Source: Diphasiastrum complanatum (lineage: Eukaryota > Streptophyta > Lycopodiopsida > Lycopodiales > Lycopodiaceae). From it: a DNA stretch of 64,000 nt. Numbering within the stretch: the first letter of the stretch is position 1; each line of letters opens with the position of its first letter. The notes beneath the pieces are model-generated. The model was not told the DNA's origin. It saw nothing but the letters and a program-made list of their open reading frames with translations, and searched no databases. Below, piece after piece: positions 10,557 through 23,299 of the stretch. The stretch is taken from positions 11,762,539-11,826,538 of the forward strand of contig CM055106.1 in NCBI GenBank assembly GCA_029204225.1, written 5' to 3'. The translations under genes and the position numbers were made by a program.

Positions 10557-13383
10557 TGGCGCCACATTCCCAAGTTCTCGAAAACGTTCCTATTCCTAGG
10601 GGTCACGTTCCCATTTCGTTCCCGTTCCCTGGCAACAGTCCACATTGCTGTTGAAAAATGCATTCTTTGGCTATGGGAAGAAAAATGCGCCCTCCAAGCT
10701 GCGGGTTGCAGGCAACACAACTTCCTAACATTCTAATGCTTCAGCCATGGCAGGCAAAGAGCAAGACACTTAATCTTGGCTGCCCAATAGGCAGGAGAAA
10801 AGAAAGCTCTGATAGATACTAGCAACCACATTCTTTATTACTACTTATCAACACAGAATTGAAAGAGTAGCATTCATTCGTAGCTTTACAAGAGAGTAGA
10901 GTATCCAAGGAAAAAGACTATTATGTCAAAGGGGAAGGAGGAAGAGGTAAAACAACATGTTAGAATGAATGAGTACACAAAGGAGGGGGACGATGTCCTT
11001 AGAGGTAGGTAGACTTCCAAGAGGTGTGAGTCTTTAAGAGGCACAAAGACATTTTTCAATTGATACCACAATAGAGGACCTTGCGTTTCATAGGGAACGA
11101 CTACATTTAAATGGCTTGAGGCCTTTTAATAGGTTAGTTGGCTCCTCAATGGTATTTTCAAATGTGTAGAAAAGGGGGGTTTGGTCAAGGAATTGTGACA
11201 AAGATCAATGTTGCATTTTTTAGCATATTAATGTGTTATTGCTAGTTAGGATGGGCGGGGTGATACATTTCATTGTATAGACTCACAAAAAGATTACATA
11301 CTTCTAGTAGGCTGTTCTAGAGGAATCTCTCTACATCATATGTTGCAAACATTATCAATGTTGATAATGCAAAGCCAGTCTAGGGACCATCTCGCTTTGT
11401 ACATGCAATATTTGATTCCTCTATTGTTCCATATACAGACAAACCATTTTACTAGAACCAACATGTCTGTGAGGATCCTTTGCTTTTACCATCATTGCTT
11501 AGAGTTTTGTGTGGCCATCGGTTTCTTGTTTTTTTTCCTTCGTTGGACATAGGGGATGGACCCAACTTTGGTAATAGCTCCCTAAGACCATGTGGACTGA
11601 TGACCACATGCATGCGGTACTCTAGCATGTGTATTGCATGCATGCCTTGAGTGTGGATGTGTGGCATTGTGGAGGCATAGGGTTCCGAAACGTCGGAACT
11701 TGAATTTTTTCTTTTGTTGTCTATTTCAAAAGATCATTATTATAGAATAACGTTGTTATGAAAACGTCCTTGCACCTACTGCCCACATGTCCTCACAGTC
11801 CACTACTGGAGTTTTTGCTGCCTGTTCGCTGGAAAACGCTGAGGACTGTTGACTATTTGCATTATTGCTGCCTTTGAAAATTTGCACCTGTTTTGAGTCA
11901 GAAGTATCACTATTCCCTACAAGATTGACTATGATTGGCTATCATGTGACCTACAGATAATTGCTGAAAAAGTTGTTACTAAAGATTGATACTGAGAGCT
12001 GTAGGTAGATCGCTACAGGACGTGAGCTTTGTTGCAAGGATAGTTTGCTGCAAAGACAAGTTGCTGGAATTGCTGCTAGGGGCAGTATTGCTGCAAGGAA
12101 GGCGACTGCTGTGTCACTGTTGCTACTGAAGGTTAGGAAGTAGCTGCCTATGGAAAACTACAAGTGTATTGGCTAATGTTGGCTGAAGCATAGCTGTGCA
12201 TGGAGCTTCGAAGGTTTCTGCAAGGTCGCTTGAAGTTTGACTACTGATTTAGCTTGTTAAAGAGCAGGTTCATGAGATCACCACCATACATGTTGGCTGT
12301 TTGAAAATTGGAGTCTATGTAGGTTGAAAACTTGCTAGAGGATGAGTTAAGTTAGAAAAATATCCACCAAAGGTCATATTTCCTCAAGTAGGGAAATACA
12401 TCAGATTTTTGCACAGGAAATAGGATTGCTCAAAATTTGTGCACAGTGAATAGGATTGCTCAAAATTTGTGTAATTATATGTTACAAGTGATTATAATAT
12501 TAGTCACTGCATTATCTTGCTTTTGCACATCTATATAGTATTGTCAGTAAAATTAAAGTTTTCAGCATGTTCATATTTTATACAAGGTATTTGAATGAAT
12601 GTGTTTTAGATGCTTTTTTATGGCTTTTTTTTGGAACGCAGCGCATCTATTGCACATACTATGCTTTTGCATGGACGTAGCTATAAGGGAAAAGGGTCTT
12701 TCCACATGCAGTAGACATGGATGAGAGGTTGGCATGATCAGTTAGAGTGCTTGCATGTGGATTCCATGTGTGGATAGGTAGCGTGGTCTGTCGACTCTAT
12801 ATAAACACCCCACCGATGTCTATGGGGTTTATGGAGAGTCCTACAGCCGTATGATGTCAGACTGGGAAGTGCTTTTATTGACCGGTTTTGCCTATCTTCC
12901 TGTTGCTCGGGGGCTAGGGGAAGGGGATGAGATGGCCCAGTTAGGCTCCTGAGGTGTCATAGTTCACTCCTGGTTGAGGAGCAGCCTTGGAGCGTATAAG
13001 TACACCCATCGACCTCCCATGGAAGAGAGCCGGGTTTGGAGATTGTAGCTATATGTCGTTGGAGTGACATCTCTCTCCTATTGAGCACTCGTTGGTCCAT
13101 AGCTTGGGAGCTAAATCCGTGTTATCTATGTTTGATTTTTTGGTAGGTTTGTCTACCATCCAATTCTGTTGTTTCTATGGGTTCAGCATTCTAGTCTTTG
13201 ATCCTTGGTGAAGGTCGTGATAATAAGAGGAGCGTTGTTGTAGGTGCTCTCGCTACATGATCTTCCCTCATGTTTTTTTCCCAATATCTAGATTTGCTAA
13301 CCCATAATTTTTTCTGACATAGGTAGACTGTAAAGAGTTTTGCTCATTGCATATGCTTATTTTACCGTGGCTGCTGTGTCCAG
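10557..13383. other. Spacer upstream of PARC6; old repeats, no exon recognised
   Basis: It starts with a GTTCCC-rich patch (10,566-10,640), the other side of the sequence split by the Ty3/gypsy insertion. A perfect-period 30-bp tandem duplication lies at 12,411-12,470. 12,780-13,260 contains 'ctctatataaaca' and phrases reminiscent of an LTR, but no partner copy was found. I searched for the missing N-terminal PARC6 exons and found none. Confidence 0.4.
12411..12470. repeat. 30-bp tandem duplication
   Basis: Two adjacent copies of a unit starting 'gcacag' and ending 'ggattgctcaaaatttgt'. They differ only just after 'gcacag' ('gaaat' versus 'tgaat'). Confidence 0.85.
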
Positions 13384-16300
13384 GAGCTTCTTGAAGATGT
13401 CAAAGCAAAACTCTTAATAGATAGACGTCCAAAGAGGTCAACTTGGAATCATAGTTTGCACTCACCAGCTTTTTTCCTGTCAGTTCCTTGGGCTTGGCTT
13501 CCCGGTGCTCTAGTTCTTCTTCAAGAGGTACAACTGATTTTGTGATTTTTCAATTGTTAATCTTTGTTGTCAAGTAGCAGTAAGAAAGTCATTGTCCTCT
13601 TATTTAGAGTTCTTTGTGGTGGAAAACATCACCATCTTCTATCCACACCCTTGAATTGGCAGATGGATGTTTTCTTGCATTGGGGTGTGAAAGAAACATT
13701 TTTGACAGACAAGTTAGCATGGACTTATGTTTGAAGAGTAAAGAATCAAAGCACTTGTTTTGGACAGGTTGGTGAGGATGAGACCGTCTTAAAAGTGGGC
13801 CATGCAGCTTTGCAAGAGACAAAAGCACATCCATATAGGCAAGACATAGTGATTGCAATGAGCCTTTCGAAGGTGAGTTCAATATACTGTTTTGTATCAT
13901 TTACATGACTATGACATGCTTTCAGATAGTACATGACTGATATCGTTTGAAAAATTGACTATGAATCAGTTAAATTTCCTCCAATGTATAAGAGTTTGGC
14001 ACATGCATAGTACATGAACATGGTTTTCAAAGGCACAGCAAGATAGATCATAGCAGATTCTAAGGAAAACGTCTGTGTTTTGCAGTGCTCCATGGCAAGA
14101 GCAGCATTTGAGAAAGGTACAATTGCAGCAGGTTTTGAAGATCTGGTGCAGGCACACGCAATTTTAAATATGGGCAAAGATTCTCTTTACGGTTCAAAGT
14201 TACTGGCAAATGTATGTAAATAATGTGAACCTTAAACTTAAATCCAGTATATCACTCTCAGCCTAAAGCACTTTGTGACTTACATTATGATGGGCTTACT
14301 GAATATATTTGGGGTTTTATGTGAAGATCGAAGCATCACTGGAAGAGATGGCACCAGCTTGCACACTTGAGCATCTAAGCTTGCCATCCACACCTGAGAA
14401 TAAGGACAAAAGAGCTGGTGCACTGGCAGCTCTTGTGGAGCTGATACGTCAAGGGCTTTCAGCTGATCCTTCATGCAGTGTTCGTGACTGGGAATCCTTC
14501 TTATGCAGTGCAGTAGGAAAGCTATCGGCAAAAGAGATTGTAGACCTGCTCCCTTGGGAAACCCTTTTTGTCCTGCGCAAAGGACAAGATACAAATGAAG
14601 CAAAACAGCAACGAGCGATGTTTAATGTGGACTGCCTTTACACGGTTCTGATTGCTCATATAGCAAGAGGGTTTTCAACCAGAAATCCTGAGCTGGTATG
14701 CTTTTCCTGCTCATTCAAGAATCAAGGGTTTGGCATGCTAATATAGAATCCTTGACAAACTTCTAGCCACAACTTTTCCAAGTGAGTTACATGCTCTTTA
14801 CCTGACATGCCCTATGGCAGATAAAGTCAGATATTATGTAATCATGTTCCTGTGAAACAGATCGAGATTGCCAGGAGTTTGGCTGATGCACTAGTAGCAG
14901 CTGAAGCTGTTGATCTGCGTCTCGAGCGAGCAATCTGTGCAACTCTACTTGGCCAGGTGTGATGGCCTCACCAAGCTTCTTTTAACTCTGAATCTGTGTG
15001 TTTATTTCCTGGATGTAGTCCTTGATGCAGAAAGTATCTTTATGCTCCCTTGAATAGTATTTTCTCTCGGTACTAGTCACTATGCACAGTCAGTCTGCAA
15101 CATGATTAACATTTCTTGACCTGTGCAATGCAGGCAGATATGGCATTTGGATGGCTAACGGACGCAGCTGGCAGTCTGCAAGCATTGGCGTCCAGGAAAA
15201 CTCAGCAGGAGGATTCATGTCAGCAAGCCCTCCAGTTCATAAACGAATGCACTGCTAGCTCAAGAGAACACGATGGTGAACTTCCAGGACTCTGTGCATT
15301 CACGGTATGAGCTCTAGTGAAAGACGAATAGGCAGGAAAGCTGAACATGCTGGTAGAAGGCGAAAAACTGAGTGTGTTCATTTATTTGAGACTTCTTTGT
15401 TTGTTTTGACAGGAGAAATGGTTGCACAACACAGGTCTCAAACATTTTGCTGATACACGTAGTTGCTTGCCATCTCTGGTAAGTTGTGTGGACCTTTGTA
15501 GCGTTTCTGCTAACTTCATCTTTTGGATCTCCAATTGCATGCAGTGTTCTAGAATCAATCCACTGTTAGAGAGCCTTTAAACACAATTTCCTGCAAATAC
15601 TTGGAGGAAATAGACAAATTGATTATCTTCTTTTCCTAGCCAGAATTGCGCTTAATATTGAGCTGAATATCTTTATGTATGTAGGTAGACTACTACAATA
15701 CTTCTGCAGTAAAACAGTACCTTATCTCCAATGGCTGTAGAGTCATGATCAAGGCTGCAAGTGTTGAAGTAAAAACTCCAGGTGCTGCACCTTCTGCACC
15801 CCCTCTTCCTGCTGCTGTCGCACAGACTATGACTACGTCTGAGAAGATCGATGCTCAACCCAATAATTCCCTTCTTTATCAGCCCGAATTAGCTCATATT
15901 TCTACTGAAACACCAACTGCTGACAGTTTGAGGAGAGCAAGAGAAACCACTCATGGTTTTAACGGAACATCAGCTGGCAAGGAGCTTAAGAACAAGCCCT
16001 TTTCTGGAGAAATGACAAGGGAGATTGATCTTGTGGGTCAATCTAAACAGCTCTCTGGTTCTAAAAAAGAAACGGGGACCTTACCGTTGTTCTCGCGTCA
16101 ACCCCTGCACTCTAAGGGGTCAACAGTGCCTACCAGCCTGTTTGCAAAAAAATCTTCAGATGCTCTGCCAAGGAGGCCATTTGGTGATCCTGAAACACTT
16201 CCTGGAGTGAATGTAGGTAGTTTTCCAAAGCAGGAGCCTTTTTCATATCTTCCCCCAAGCCAAAGTGTCACTGAACAACTCAGGAAGCAAGCTGCCTTGC

Positions 16301-17806
16301 GAAATGTGAATACAGGGAGAACCCAGAAGCCTCCTATGTCAGTGATACGTGTTATGACGTTTGCTCTGCTGACAGGTTCTGCAGCAGCAGCATTGTGTTT
16401 TAAAAGAAATTGGTTTGATCTTCCATGGCAATTTAAAGTGTCTCCTGCAGCAGATATCCTCTTCTGTAAAATATGTAGATTCAAAACTACAGCAATACCT
16501 TTGCTCAGTAAGCCAGAGAAACACAGCAGAGAAAGGCTACGGTTTGAGGGACTTCATGCTGCTGATCCTTCTTTCCAGACACTAAGGCAAAGAGACAATT
16601 TAAGTAGGTGGAGACACGCTCCATCCAAAAAACCAAATTCAGTATCTCCAAGAGGCATAAAAAATCCGAGGCCCATGCCTGTGAAAGAAGCAGAGGCTCT
16701 AATCAGACATTGGCAGACTGTAAAAGCTGCTGCCTTGGGCCCTGAGTATGCTGTCAACTATCTACCTGAGATTCTGGCAGATCAAATACTCTCTCGGGTC
16801 TGTGAGTTATATTGACTTGATGAATATAATCCTTTGTCATGTTCTTCTGACAAAGAGGCCAAATCTGTTGCATACTGTCAGAAAGTTTTCAGAAATGATT
16901 TTGATTGTTTAGAGGAGGGTACAACAATCAAGAGCCAGTTGATTGACAAGTCCTTTTCTCACCTCTGAGTATCCCATTCAAGCGCACATGGACACACAAG
17001 ATTTGAAATAAATGATTAGGAAAGGACCTGTTTAGAGTCCTAAATACAAAGTGGCATGCATCCAGTTTTTGCTTTAGGATATGTATTCAGTAATTACGTC
17101 TTAAGATTTTGCAGCTGTACTATGACAAGGACTTACTGTTCAGATTGCTGTTTTGTTCTTTTGGGTGACAGTGGCAGGCTCTGTCAGAAGAAGCGAAAGC
17201 CAGCTCTTGCTATTGGCGATTCGTTCTCTTAAACCTGAGAATTGTCCGTGCAGCCATAACTGCAGATGAACTAGGCTGGGAAACAGCTGAAGTGGAGGCA
17301 ATTTTGGAAGAAGCTGCTGAACTTGTTGAGAAATCAAAGCCTCAAAATCCCAATTATTACAGGTAAAGCAGATACTTTTGTTTTCCAATAGGTGAAAGTA
17401 ATCGAATGAAATTTTTTTTTGAAGCTCACAAGAAGTAGCTAATGCCCCCTGTTCCTCTGGAACAATCGACTCTAATATACAGTCTTGTTATGCAAGATAT
17501 TTGTATTGATGTGAACACATTGGTAGCCTTTAGGCATTAATGAAATTTAGAGTATGCTGTCAAGTATAAGGTTGTTTCATTGTTTAGAGCTGTTATTTTT
17601 TAAGCATTGGATGCATTTCCAACAAAATTAATTATGAGGCATCTCTTTGTAGTAGCCTTTCTGAGGCAGCCAAAAGCTTATTTATCCCCCTTGTGGTTCT
17701 CTTTGCATTTGTCCATTGCAGCACCTACCGTGCAAGATATCAATTGCAAAGAAGTGCTGACAGAACATGGAGGATATGTGGAGGTGGAATGGTATCTACA
17801 GTATAA
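13384..17806 (+). CDS. PARC6: PARC6/CDP1 chloroplast-division protein, ten C-terminal-side exons (5' exons not found)
   Basis: Exons: 13,384-13,527; 13,768-13,872; 14,086-14,211; 14,327-14,695; 14,861-14,956; 15,134-15,304; 15,413-15,478; 15,685-16,797; 17,172-17,362; 17,722-17,806 (TAA). All introns are GT-AG and the joined frame stays open for about 821 codons. PARC6, an ARC6 paralogue in the inner envelope, positions the division ring by acting with ARC3 and PDV1. Visible: the stromal helical region (ELLEDVKAKLL, PWAWLPGALVLLQE, CTLEHLSLPSTPEN, EIVDLLPWETL), one membrane segment at about 16,345-16,410 (VMTFALLTGSAAAALCF), and the C-terminal IMS domain from about 16,670 (HWQTVKAAALGPEY, SCYWRFVLLNL, EAILEEAAEL, NYYSTYRARY). 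PARC6 rather than ARC6 is judged from the YWRFVLL and STY-x-x-RY wording, from memory. The linker is longer than in Arabidopsis. The first exons (J-like domain, transit peptide) are absent here, so they lie far upstream or are lost. Confidence 0.9.
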
Positions 17807-18222
17807 GATACTTGTGCAGAATCTCTTCCTCTTGTACAAATGACTGTTTTTGCAACTAAACATTTGGTCGATAAGCACAGTTCCTGAAAAGCAGGCAGTG
17901 TTAATACCTTTAGACAGGTACACCACAAACTTCATAAATTTAGAGCCCTTTTTTAAGATGTAAGCAGATCTCTGTACAGGCTTCTCCCAGCATCCATATA
18001 TTATTATAAGCAGCATTCATGTAGGCAAGAGTTCATTCATGCTCAAACACTTGTTGTTTGAATAATAGGTTGAAAACCAGTCATTCAACAACTTTTCTTT
18101 TGTTTTAAAACTTTCTTTATTGATTTTCATTTGCTTCTTGGTCAGCATTGGGTCTCCTCAAGAAGATCCGGATCAGATAGGTACTTATTAGTTTTTGGGT
18201 TTCATCCAAAGTTGCAGCCCAC
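17807..18222. other. PARC6 3' flank
   Basis: Presumed 3' UTR and downstream flank. No gene is seen. T-rich stretches and several ATAA phrases could serve polyadenylation, but no single site can be chosen. Confidence 0.4.
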
Positions 18223-18442
18223 GTTCCGGATCGCGTTCCTGGATTTCCCATTAGGGTTTCCCAGAACGCTTTTTTTTTGAAATTTTTTTAATGCCAATAT
18301 GGGTATCAAATGGAAGGGTTTTTCAAGAGCAGTTCATTTATCAAGTTTGCCATCATTTTCAAGACCATTGTCGTCCATTTTCGAAGCATTGAGTGATTTT
18401 CTACCATTAAGTTATTTTCCACCATTAAATCATTTTCTACAG

Positions 18443-18444
<2 letters not shown>

Positions 18445-18491
<47 letters not shown>
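18445..18491. repeat. (CT)n microsatellite, module copy 1
   Basis: Uninterrupted TC repeat of about 23 units inside the first module. Confidence 0.95.
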
Positions 18492-18494
<3 letters not shown>

Positions 18495-18881
18495 AAGTTT
18501 GTAGAAATTAAAATGTGATAATTACCTACTGAAGTAGACCCTACGTAAAAAAATTTGAAATTTCTAACGCGTTCCGGGACAGCATTTCTGGTCCCGGAAC
18601 GCTCGCGATCCGGAACGCACGATCCGGAATGAGATACTTCCGAATCGCGATCCGCAACTAAGGGTTCCGGATCGCGTTCCTGGATTTCCCATTAGGGTTT
18701 CCCGGAACACTTTTTTTTTTTGGAAAGTTTTTTAATGCCAATATGGGTATCAAATGGAAGGGTTTTTCAAGAGCAGTTCATTTATCAAGTTTGCCATCAT
18801 TTTCAAGACCATTGTCGTCCATTTTCATTGAGTGATTTTCTACCATTAAGTTATTTTCCACCATTAAATCATTTTCTACAG

Positions 18882-18883
<2 letters not shown>

Positions 18884-18952
<69 letters not shown>
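18884..18952. repeat. (CT)n microsatellite, module copy 2
   Basis: Uninterrupted TC repeat of about 34 units, the longest of the three. Confidence 0.95.
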
Positions 18953-18955
<3 letters not shown>

Positions 18956-19343
18956 AAGTTTGTAGAAATTAGAATGTGATAATTACCTACTGAAGTAGAC
19001 CCTACGTAAAAGAATATGAAATTTCTAACGCGTTCCGGGACAGCGTTTCTGGTCCCGGAACGCTCGCGATCTGGAACGCACGATCCGGAACGAGATCCTT
19101 CCGAATCGCGATCCGCTGCAACTAAGGGTTCCGGATTGCGTTCCTGGATTTCCCATTAGGGTTTCCTGGAACACTTTTTTTTTAAAATTCTTTTAATGCC
19201 AATATGGGTATCAAATGGAAGGGTTTTTCAAGAGCAGTTCATTTATCAAGTTTGCCATCATTTTCAAGACCATTGTCGTCCATTTTCGAAGCATTGAGTG
19301 ATTTTCTACCATTAAGTTATTTTCCACCATTAAATCATTTTCT

Positions 19344-19347
<4 letters not shown>

Positions 19348-19392
<45 letters not shown>
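19348..19392. repeat. (CT)n microsatellite, module copy 3
   Basis: Uninterrupted TC repeat of about 22 units in the third module. Confidence 0.95.
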
Positions 19393-19395
<3 letters not shown>

Positions 19396-19550
19396 AAGTT
19401 TGTAGAAATTAGAATGTGATACTTACCTACTGAAGTAGTCTCTTTAAAAAAATTTGAAATTTCTAACGCGTTCCGGGACAGCGTTTCTGGTCCTGGAACG
19501 CTCGCAATCCGGAGATCCTTCCGGATCGCGATCCACTGCAACTAAGGTTT

Positions 19551-22500
19551 CATCTATGCCACTGACTTCTTGAATTTTATTTGTGAACTCGGATATATTC
19601 CATTCACACAAATAGATAAACATTTTTAGAAGTAGAGTGCTATAGATTGCTGTTGTGAAATTTTTTGGTCTTACCTTGGGTAGTGGTTATCCATTTCTAG
19701 AAAGTGACAAATTCTCATTTTTATTGAGACCTGGTGACCAAATTGTAGAATTGTTCAAGCAGACCAATGATGGGATTGGAAACTGGAATTTGCTAGCTAC
19801 TTAAACTACTCCCTAATATCCAATTAATCACCTAGCATCAATGAGTTTGATAGTCCAGAGGCCCAATCTAAGCCTAGTTTTGCAAGTTCATGAATAGCAC
19901 ACCCTCTAGTAGGCAAAAGTATTTAAAATAGGGCTCAGTTTGTGTTCTTCACCAGGACCCAATAAGAGCATAATACGTATTTCTCAACAATAAATGCTAA
20001 AAACTATAATGGTCAACAAAAATAAATTTTACGGCTGAAAAGGATATGAAGTTTTTTGCCTTCCCTTATATTTTTTAATTAGAGCTTGGCAGAAAAGTAG
20101 TTAACCTACTTCATGTGAATATTTTTTGAAGTGCATAAGTTGTGTGAGACATTTGATTCAGTATTTGTTGAGGCCTTTACCATCCTTTTTGGGCTTCTAT
20201 AGCACAATTCAGCAGCTGACTTGACCTTCAAAGTGCATAATTTATAATATTGCTGCACATTTGGAGTTTTCGGCATGTTTTAATGAAGACCTTGTGATCA
20301 TTCTTGCTACTTTATGCAAATACTATTCTTTTATTTGTTCTTTGAAGTGTGTTTTTTGATAGGTGGAACAAGCAGATGAAGGCCAAACACAAATGTGAGC
20401 CAAGGATATATCGAACTCAAATTATGGTCCCTTGTGAGGATCAAAGTTTTAGGTAGTTATTGGAGCACCATGATATCAAGGAATCATGCAGATTATTTGA
20501 TGGTCAAATCTCAATAATTTGCCCTATTCTTTTAGGAGCTCAAATTTAGCAGAAGTGTTACAATGCTCAAAGAATTCAGGCTGAAAGGCTTTTAAGAGTC
20601 TTGTATACTTATTTTTTGACACATCTATCGACAAGTTGTAGAGCCTCTAATACGTTGCTTAATGAAAATCAATTAATCTTTACTCCTTTTATTGATTGTA
20701 ACATGATTTTCTTACAATGATTAATGAGAATGAATTGCATTTACTTCCTTCTATGCTTTTGTTGAGCTACATTTGTGTATCTAAATAAAAAATCCTTGTA
20801 CAATTTGTTCTATTTATGTTTTGATTAGCTAAATGTTCTTGGATGTTTTCTTAGTTCGGATGCCACCACATAAATTGAATCTTAGTGTCACGTTAGAACT
20901 TCCATCGTTTTGATATCAAATGTGCTAATATGAGATGAAGATAATAGACTTTGTTGGCAAGTTGAGCTGCCTATTATGTTACTTGCATCCTTCTCATTCA
21001 AAATCTTGTAGAATGTGATATTGATTTTTAGATTGTAGACATAGAGTTAGAATTGTTTTAAGTGTTCCAGGGAGTTGGGTTAGAGGGAATTTGTTGTTGT
21101 ATATATGCTTCAGTGATACACTTGGTTCTTGCCTCATGTTTGATTTTGCTTTGATTTTGCTTAACATTGTATGGTTGTGCATATAATATTTAATGCTATG
21201 ATGATGCAAATTTTGTATTATATGGGAAGAGATTGAGGCATTTGATCTTGCAAAACCATGTGGATGTTTTATTTTGTGAGTACATAGTACAGAACACTCA
21301 AATCACTATGTACCAAATGTACACTCACAATGTCCACTCTTGGGATTAGAGCTTGCACCTTCTTGGTCCCATCAATGATTTTCATCCAACACTACTACCA
21401 TGAGAAGATGAGAGCTTGCACCTTCATGTTCTCATTGATGATCCTCATCCAATTGAACTACCATGGAGACAATGTCAACTTGAGGATATTATAATGATAG
21501 TCTAAGTTAGGCTAGCCAAATGTAAAATACCAAGTTAAATTCAAAAGATGAAGCTCTAATAACAATGAGCCATTCAATAGATTGAACACTAGATGACATG
21601 ATGAGATGTGTAAGTAAAAGATTCTTTTTGAAATACGACTTATATTAGTCATAGTAAAATAAGTACAAGCTTATAGTTGAAATGTAGCCTAGACTAGTCA
21701 TAGTAATCTAAGTGAATGCCAGCAAAGAATGGCCAAGGCATGATTGGCTTGGATTAGTCAAGGTGTACCATTCTTCGAGCTAAAGTCTCGAGCATCGAGT
21801 TTATTATTTTAAACTTGAAAATATTATCCCATAAAAGAGTCTATGTCATCCGTAAAATCAAAATGCAAAAGCCACGTTTTTGTTTAAATATAACATGAAT
21901 AAGTCCTAGCAATACAACCACAAGTGACTTGCTATTATTTGAATTCCAATGGTAAAAGCAAACTATGTTACACCAAACCAAATATTGCACAAAAAAATAC
22001 CAAGCAACTAAAGACTTTGAATTCCAACGTTAAAAGCAGACAATGTTATACCAAACCAAATATTGCACAAAATTTGTGAAGCAACTAAAGACAATGATGA
22101 AGTATTATTCCGACGAAAAAAGTTTACATGTAAAATTAAATCACACTTTCAAATTTTATGCTTGCGGCTCATTTTTTCAAGCTTCTTGTAAATTACAAAA
22201 GGTGTTCTCTGGACAATATAATATGTAACTCTCTTTTACGAAGAGCCACTTGGTGGATCTCCAAATGAGCGAATGGGATCAAATGAAGAATACCTATGTA
22301 GACAAAATATGTATGTTTCCCAATACCATATGTTGTTGTTTTGGAGCTAAAATGAATTCAATGCATCAGGAGAATCACATCATGAGTGTACTTATGTGAT
22401 TAGAAGATTAGATCTAGCCTAGTACATCCTTCATGTTCACATTCATATGGAGGGGTAAAGGTTTTCTAAATATATCACCATGCAAATCAGCCAAAACATT

Positions 22501-22931
22501 TTATTACTATGGAAAGTTGCTATAAACAGATTCAAAGGTTAACTAAACTTGACTATTTTGTTAGGGTCTTCAGTTCACTAACCATTTGCTAGTGCTTATT
22601 GGGCCAGTTTATTTGAGAGATCTAAAAAACAATCTACCTTTTCTTTAGTAAGGATAATAAATTGGCTAATCAAACTCACATAGCAGATATCAAGACATGT
22701 GGTGATAGAATAAATTAAACTCTCAACTAGCTAACAAGATAAGGTAGCATCAAATGGACCACATCAAAGCGAGATAATTTCTTTGCAACTTCACATGGTG
22801 AAATAGATGGCTTACAATCAAACATGAAAAAAGGGGCTTTGGGGTTTTTGAACTATTTCTTCAGGATAAAAAAAAAAATTCTTCTTCAACAATTTTAGAG
22901 GCTTGGGTCCCTTTCAACTTGAAAACTTCTA
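19551..22931. other. AT-rich spacer, no gene recognised
   Basis: No exon-like or transposon protein reading was found in 3.4 kb. Two imperfect tandem duplications are present: near 21,345-21,440 (phrase 'gagcttgcaccttc' twice, then 'tgatgat/gattttcatccaa') and at 21,941-22,096 (period 78). Confidence 0.4.
21941..22096. repeat. 78-bp tandem duplication
   Basis: 'gaattccaa' starts copies at 21,941 and 22,019. Both continue 'caccaaaccaaatattgcac' or its near copy and end in 'caactaaagac'. Confidence 0.8.
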
Positions 22932-23285
22932 ATGAAGTTGAAGTGCCCTTGGCAATTCGGGTCCTTTCATATGAAGTTCAAATCCTATTTTCCACCAATT
23001 CTGCCTTGTGCTCAATCTGACGGTAGAGATCGATGTAGATTGCCTTTCTATGGTCGTAGATCTTTTACTACCCATGATCTAGTAGTCACAATTGCTATTG
23101 CGCACTATAGTAGGTTCCCTCGAGACACAGGACACGTTTTCACACAATGTTGGCTCCACAATTGGGCATGCGAACATCCGGTGTCTCAGATTGTTGATTT
23201 TGATATAAAAGTATTTTGTAGAACAACATTACCTTCATACAAAGAAGGAACGCAGTTCAGCTTGGTCTTGGATTTCTTCCCTTGA
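22932..23285 (+). other. 117-codon open frame of uncertain origin before the LINE fragment
   Basis: The open frame contains ILPCAQSDGRDRC and, later, FDIKVFCRTTLPSYKEG. I do not recognise it securely. The wording loosely recalls the Cys/His tail that follows reverse transcriptase in some plant LINEs, but here it would precede the RT, so it could belong to a second, rearranged LINE copy. It is not supported as a host gene. Confidence 0.25.
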
Positions 23286-23299
23286 CGTCCTCGGAGCTT

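Larger units (their letters stand above)
18223..19550 (+). repeat. Three tandem copies of a ~440-460 bp module with an internal CT microsatellite
   Basis: Copies start at 18,223, 18,664 and 19,128 with gttccgga(t)cgcgttcctg, followed by 'ggatttcccattagggtttcc'. Each continues with a shared block (tttaatgccaatatgggtat ... caccattaaatcattttc), then (CT)n, then 'tttgaagtttgtagaaatta'. Each ends in a GC-rich part rich in CGCGATCCGGAACG words complementary to the module start. The short Ser-Leu frames across (CT)n repeat in each copy and are not genes. The inverted GGATCGCG/CGCGATCC ends suggest a MITE-like or foldback unit amplified in tandem. Confidence 0.85.

Noticed and set aside
12780-13260. 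Possible solo LTR upstream of PARC6
   Set aside because: TATA-like and tRNA-like phrases are present, but there are no matched TG..CA ends, target duplication or second copy in the window.
18299-18956. Open frames with long Ser-Leu runs in the 18-19.5 kb region
   Set aside because: They are produced by reading through (CT)n in each repeat module and have no conserved content outside the duplicated DNA.
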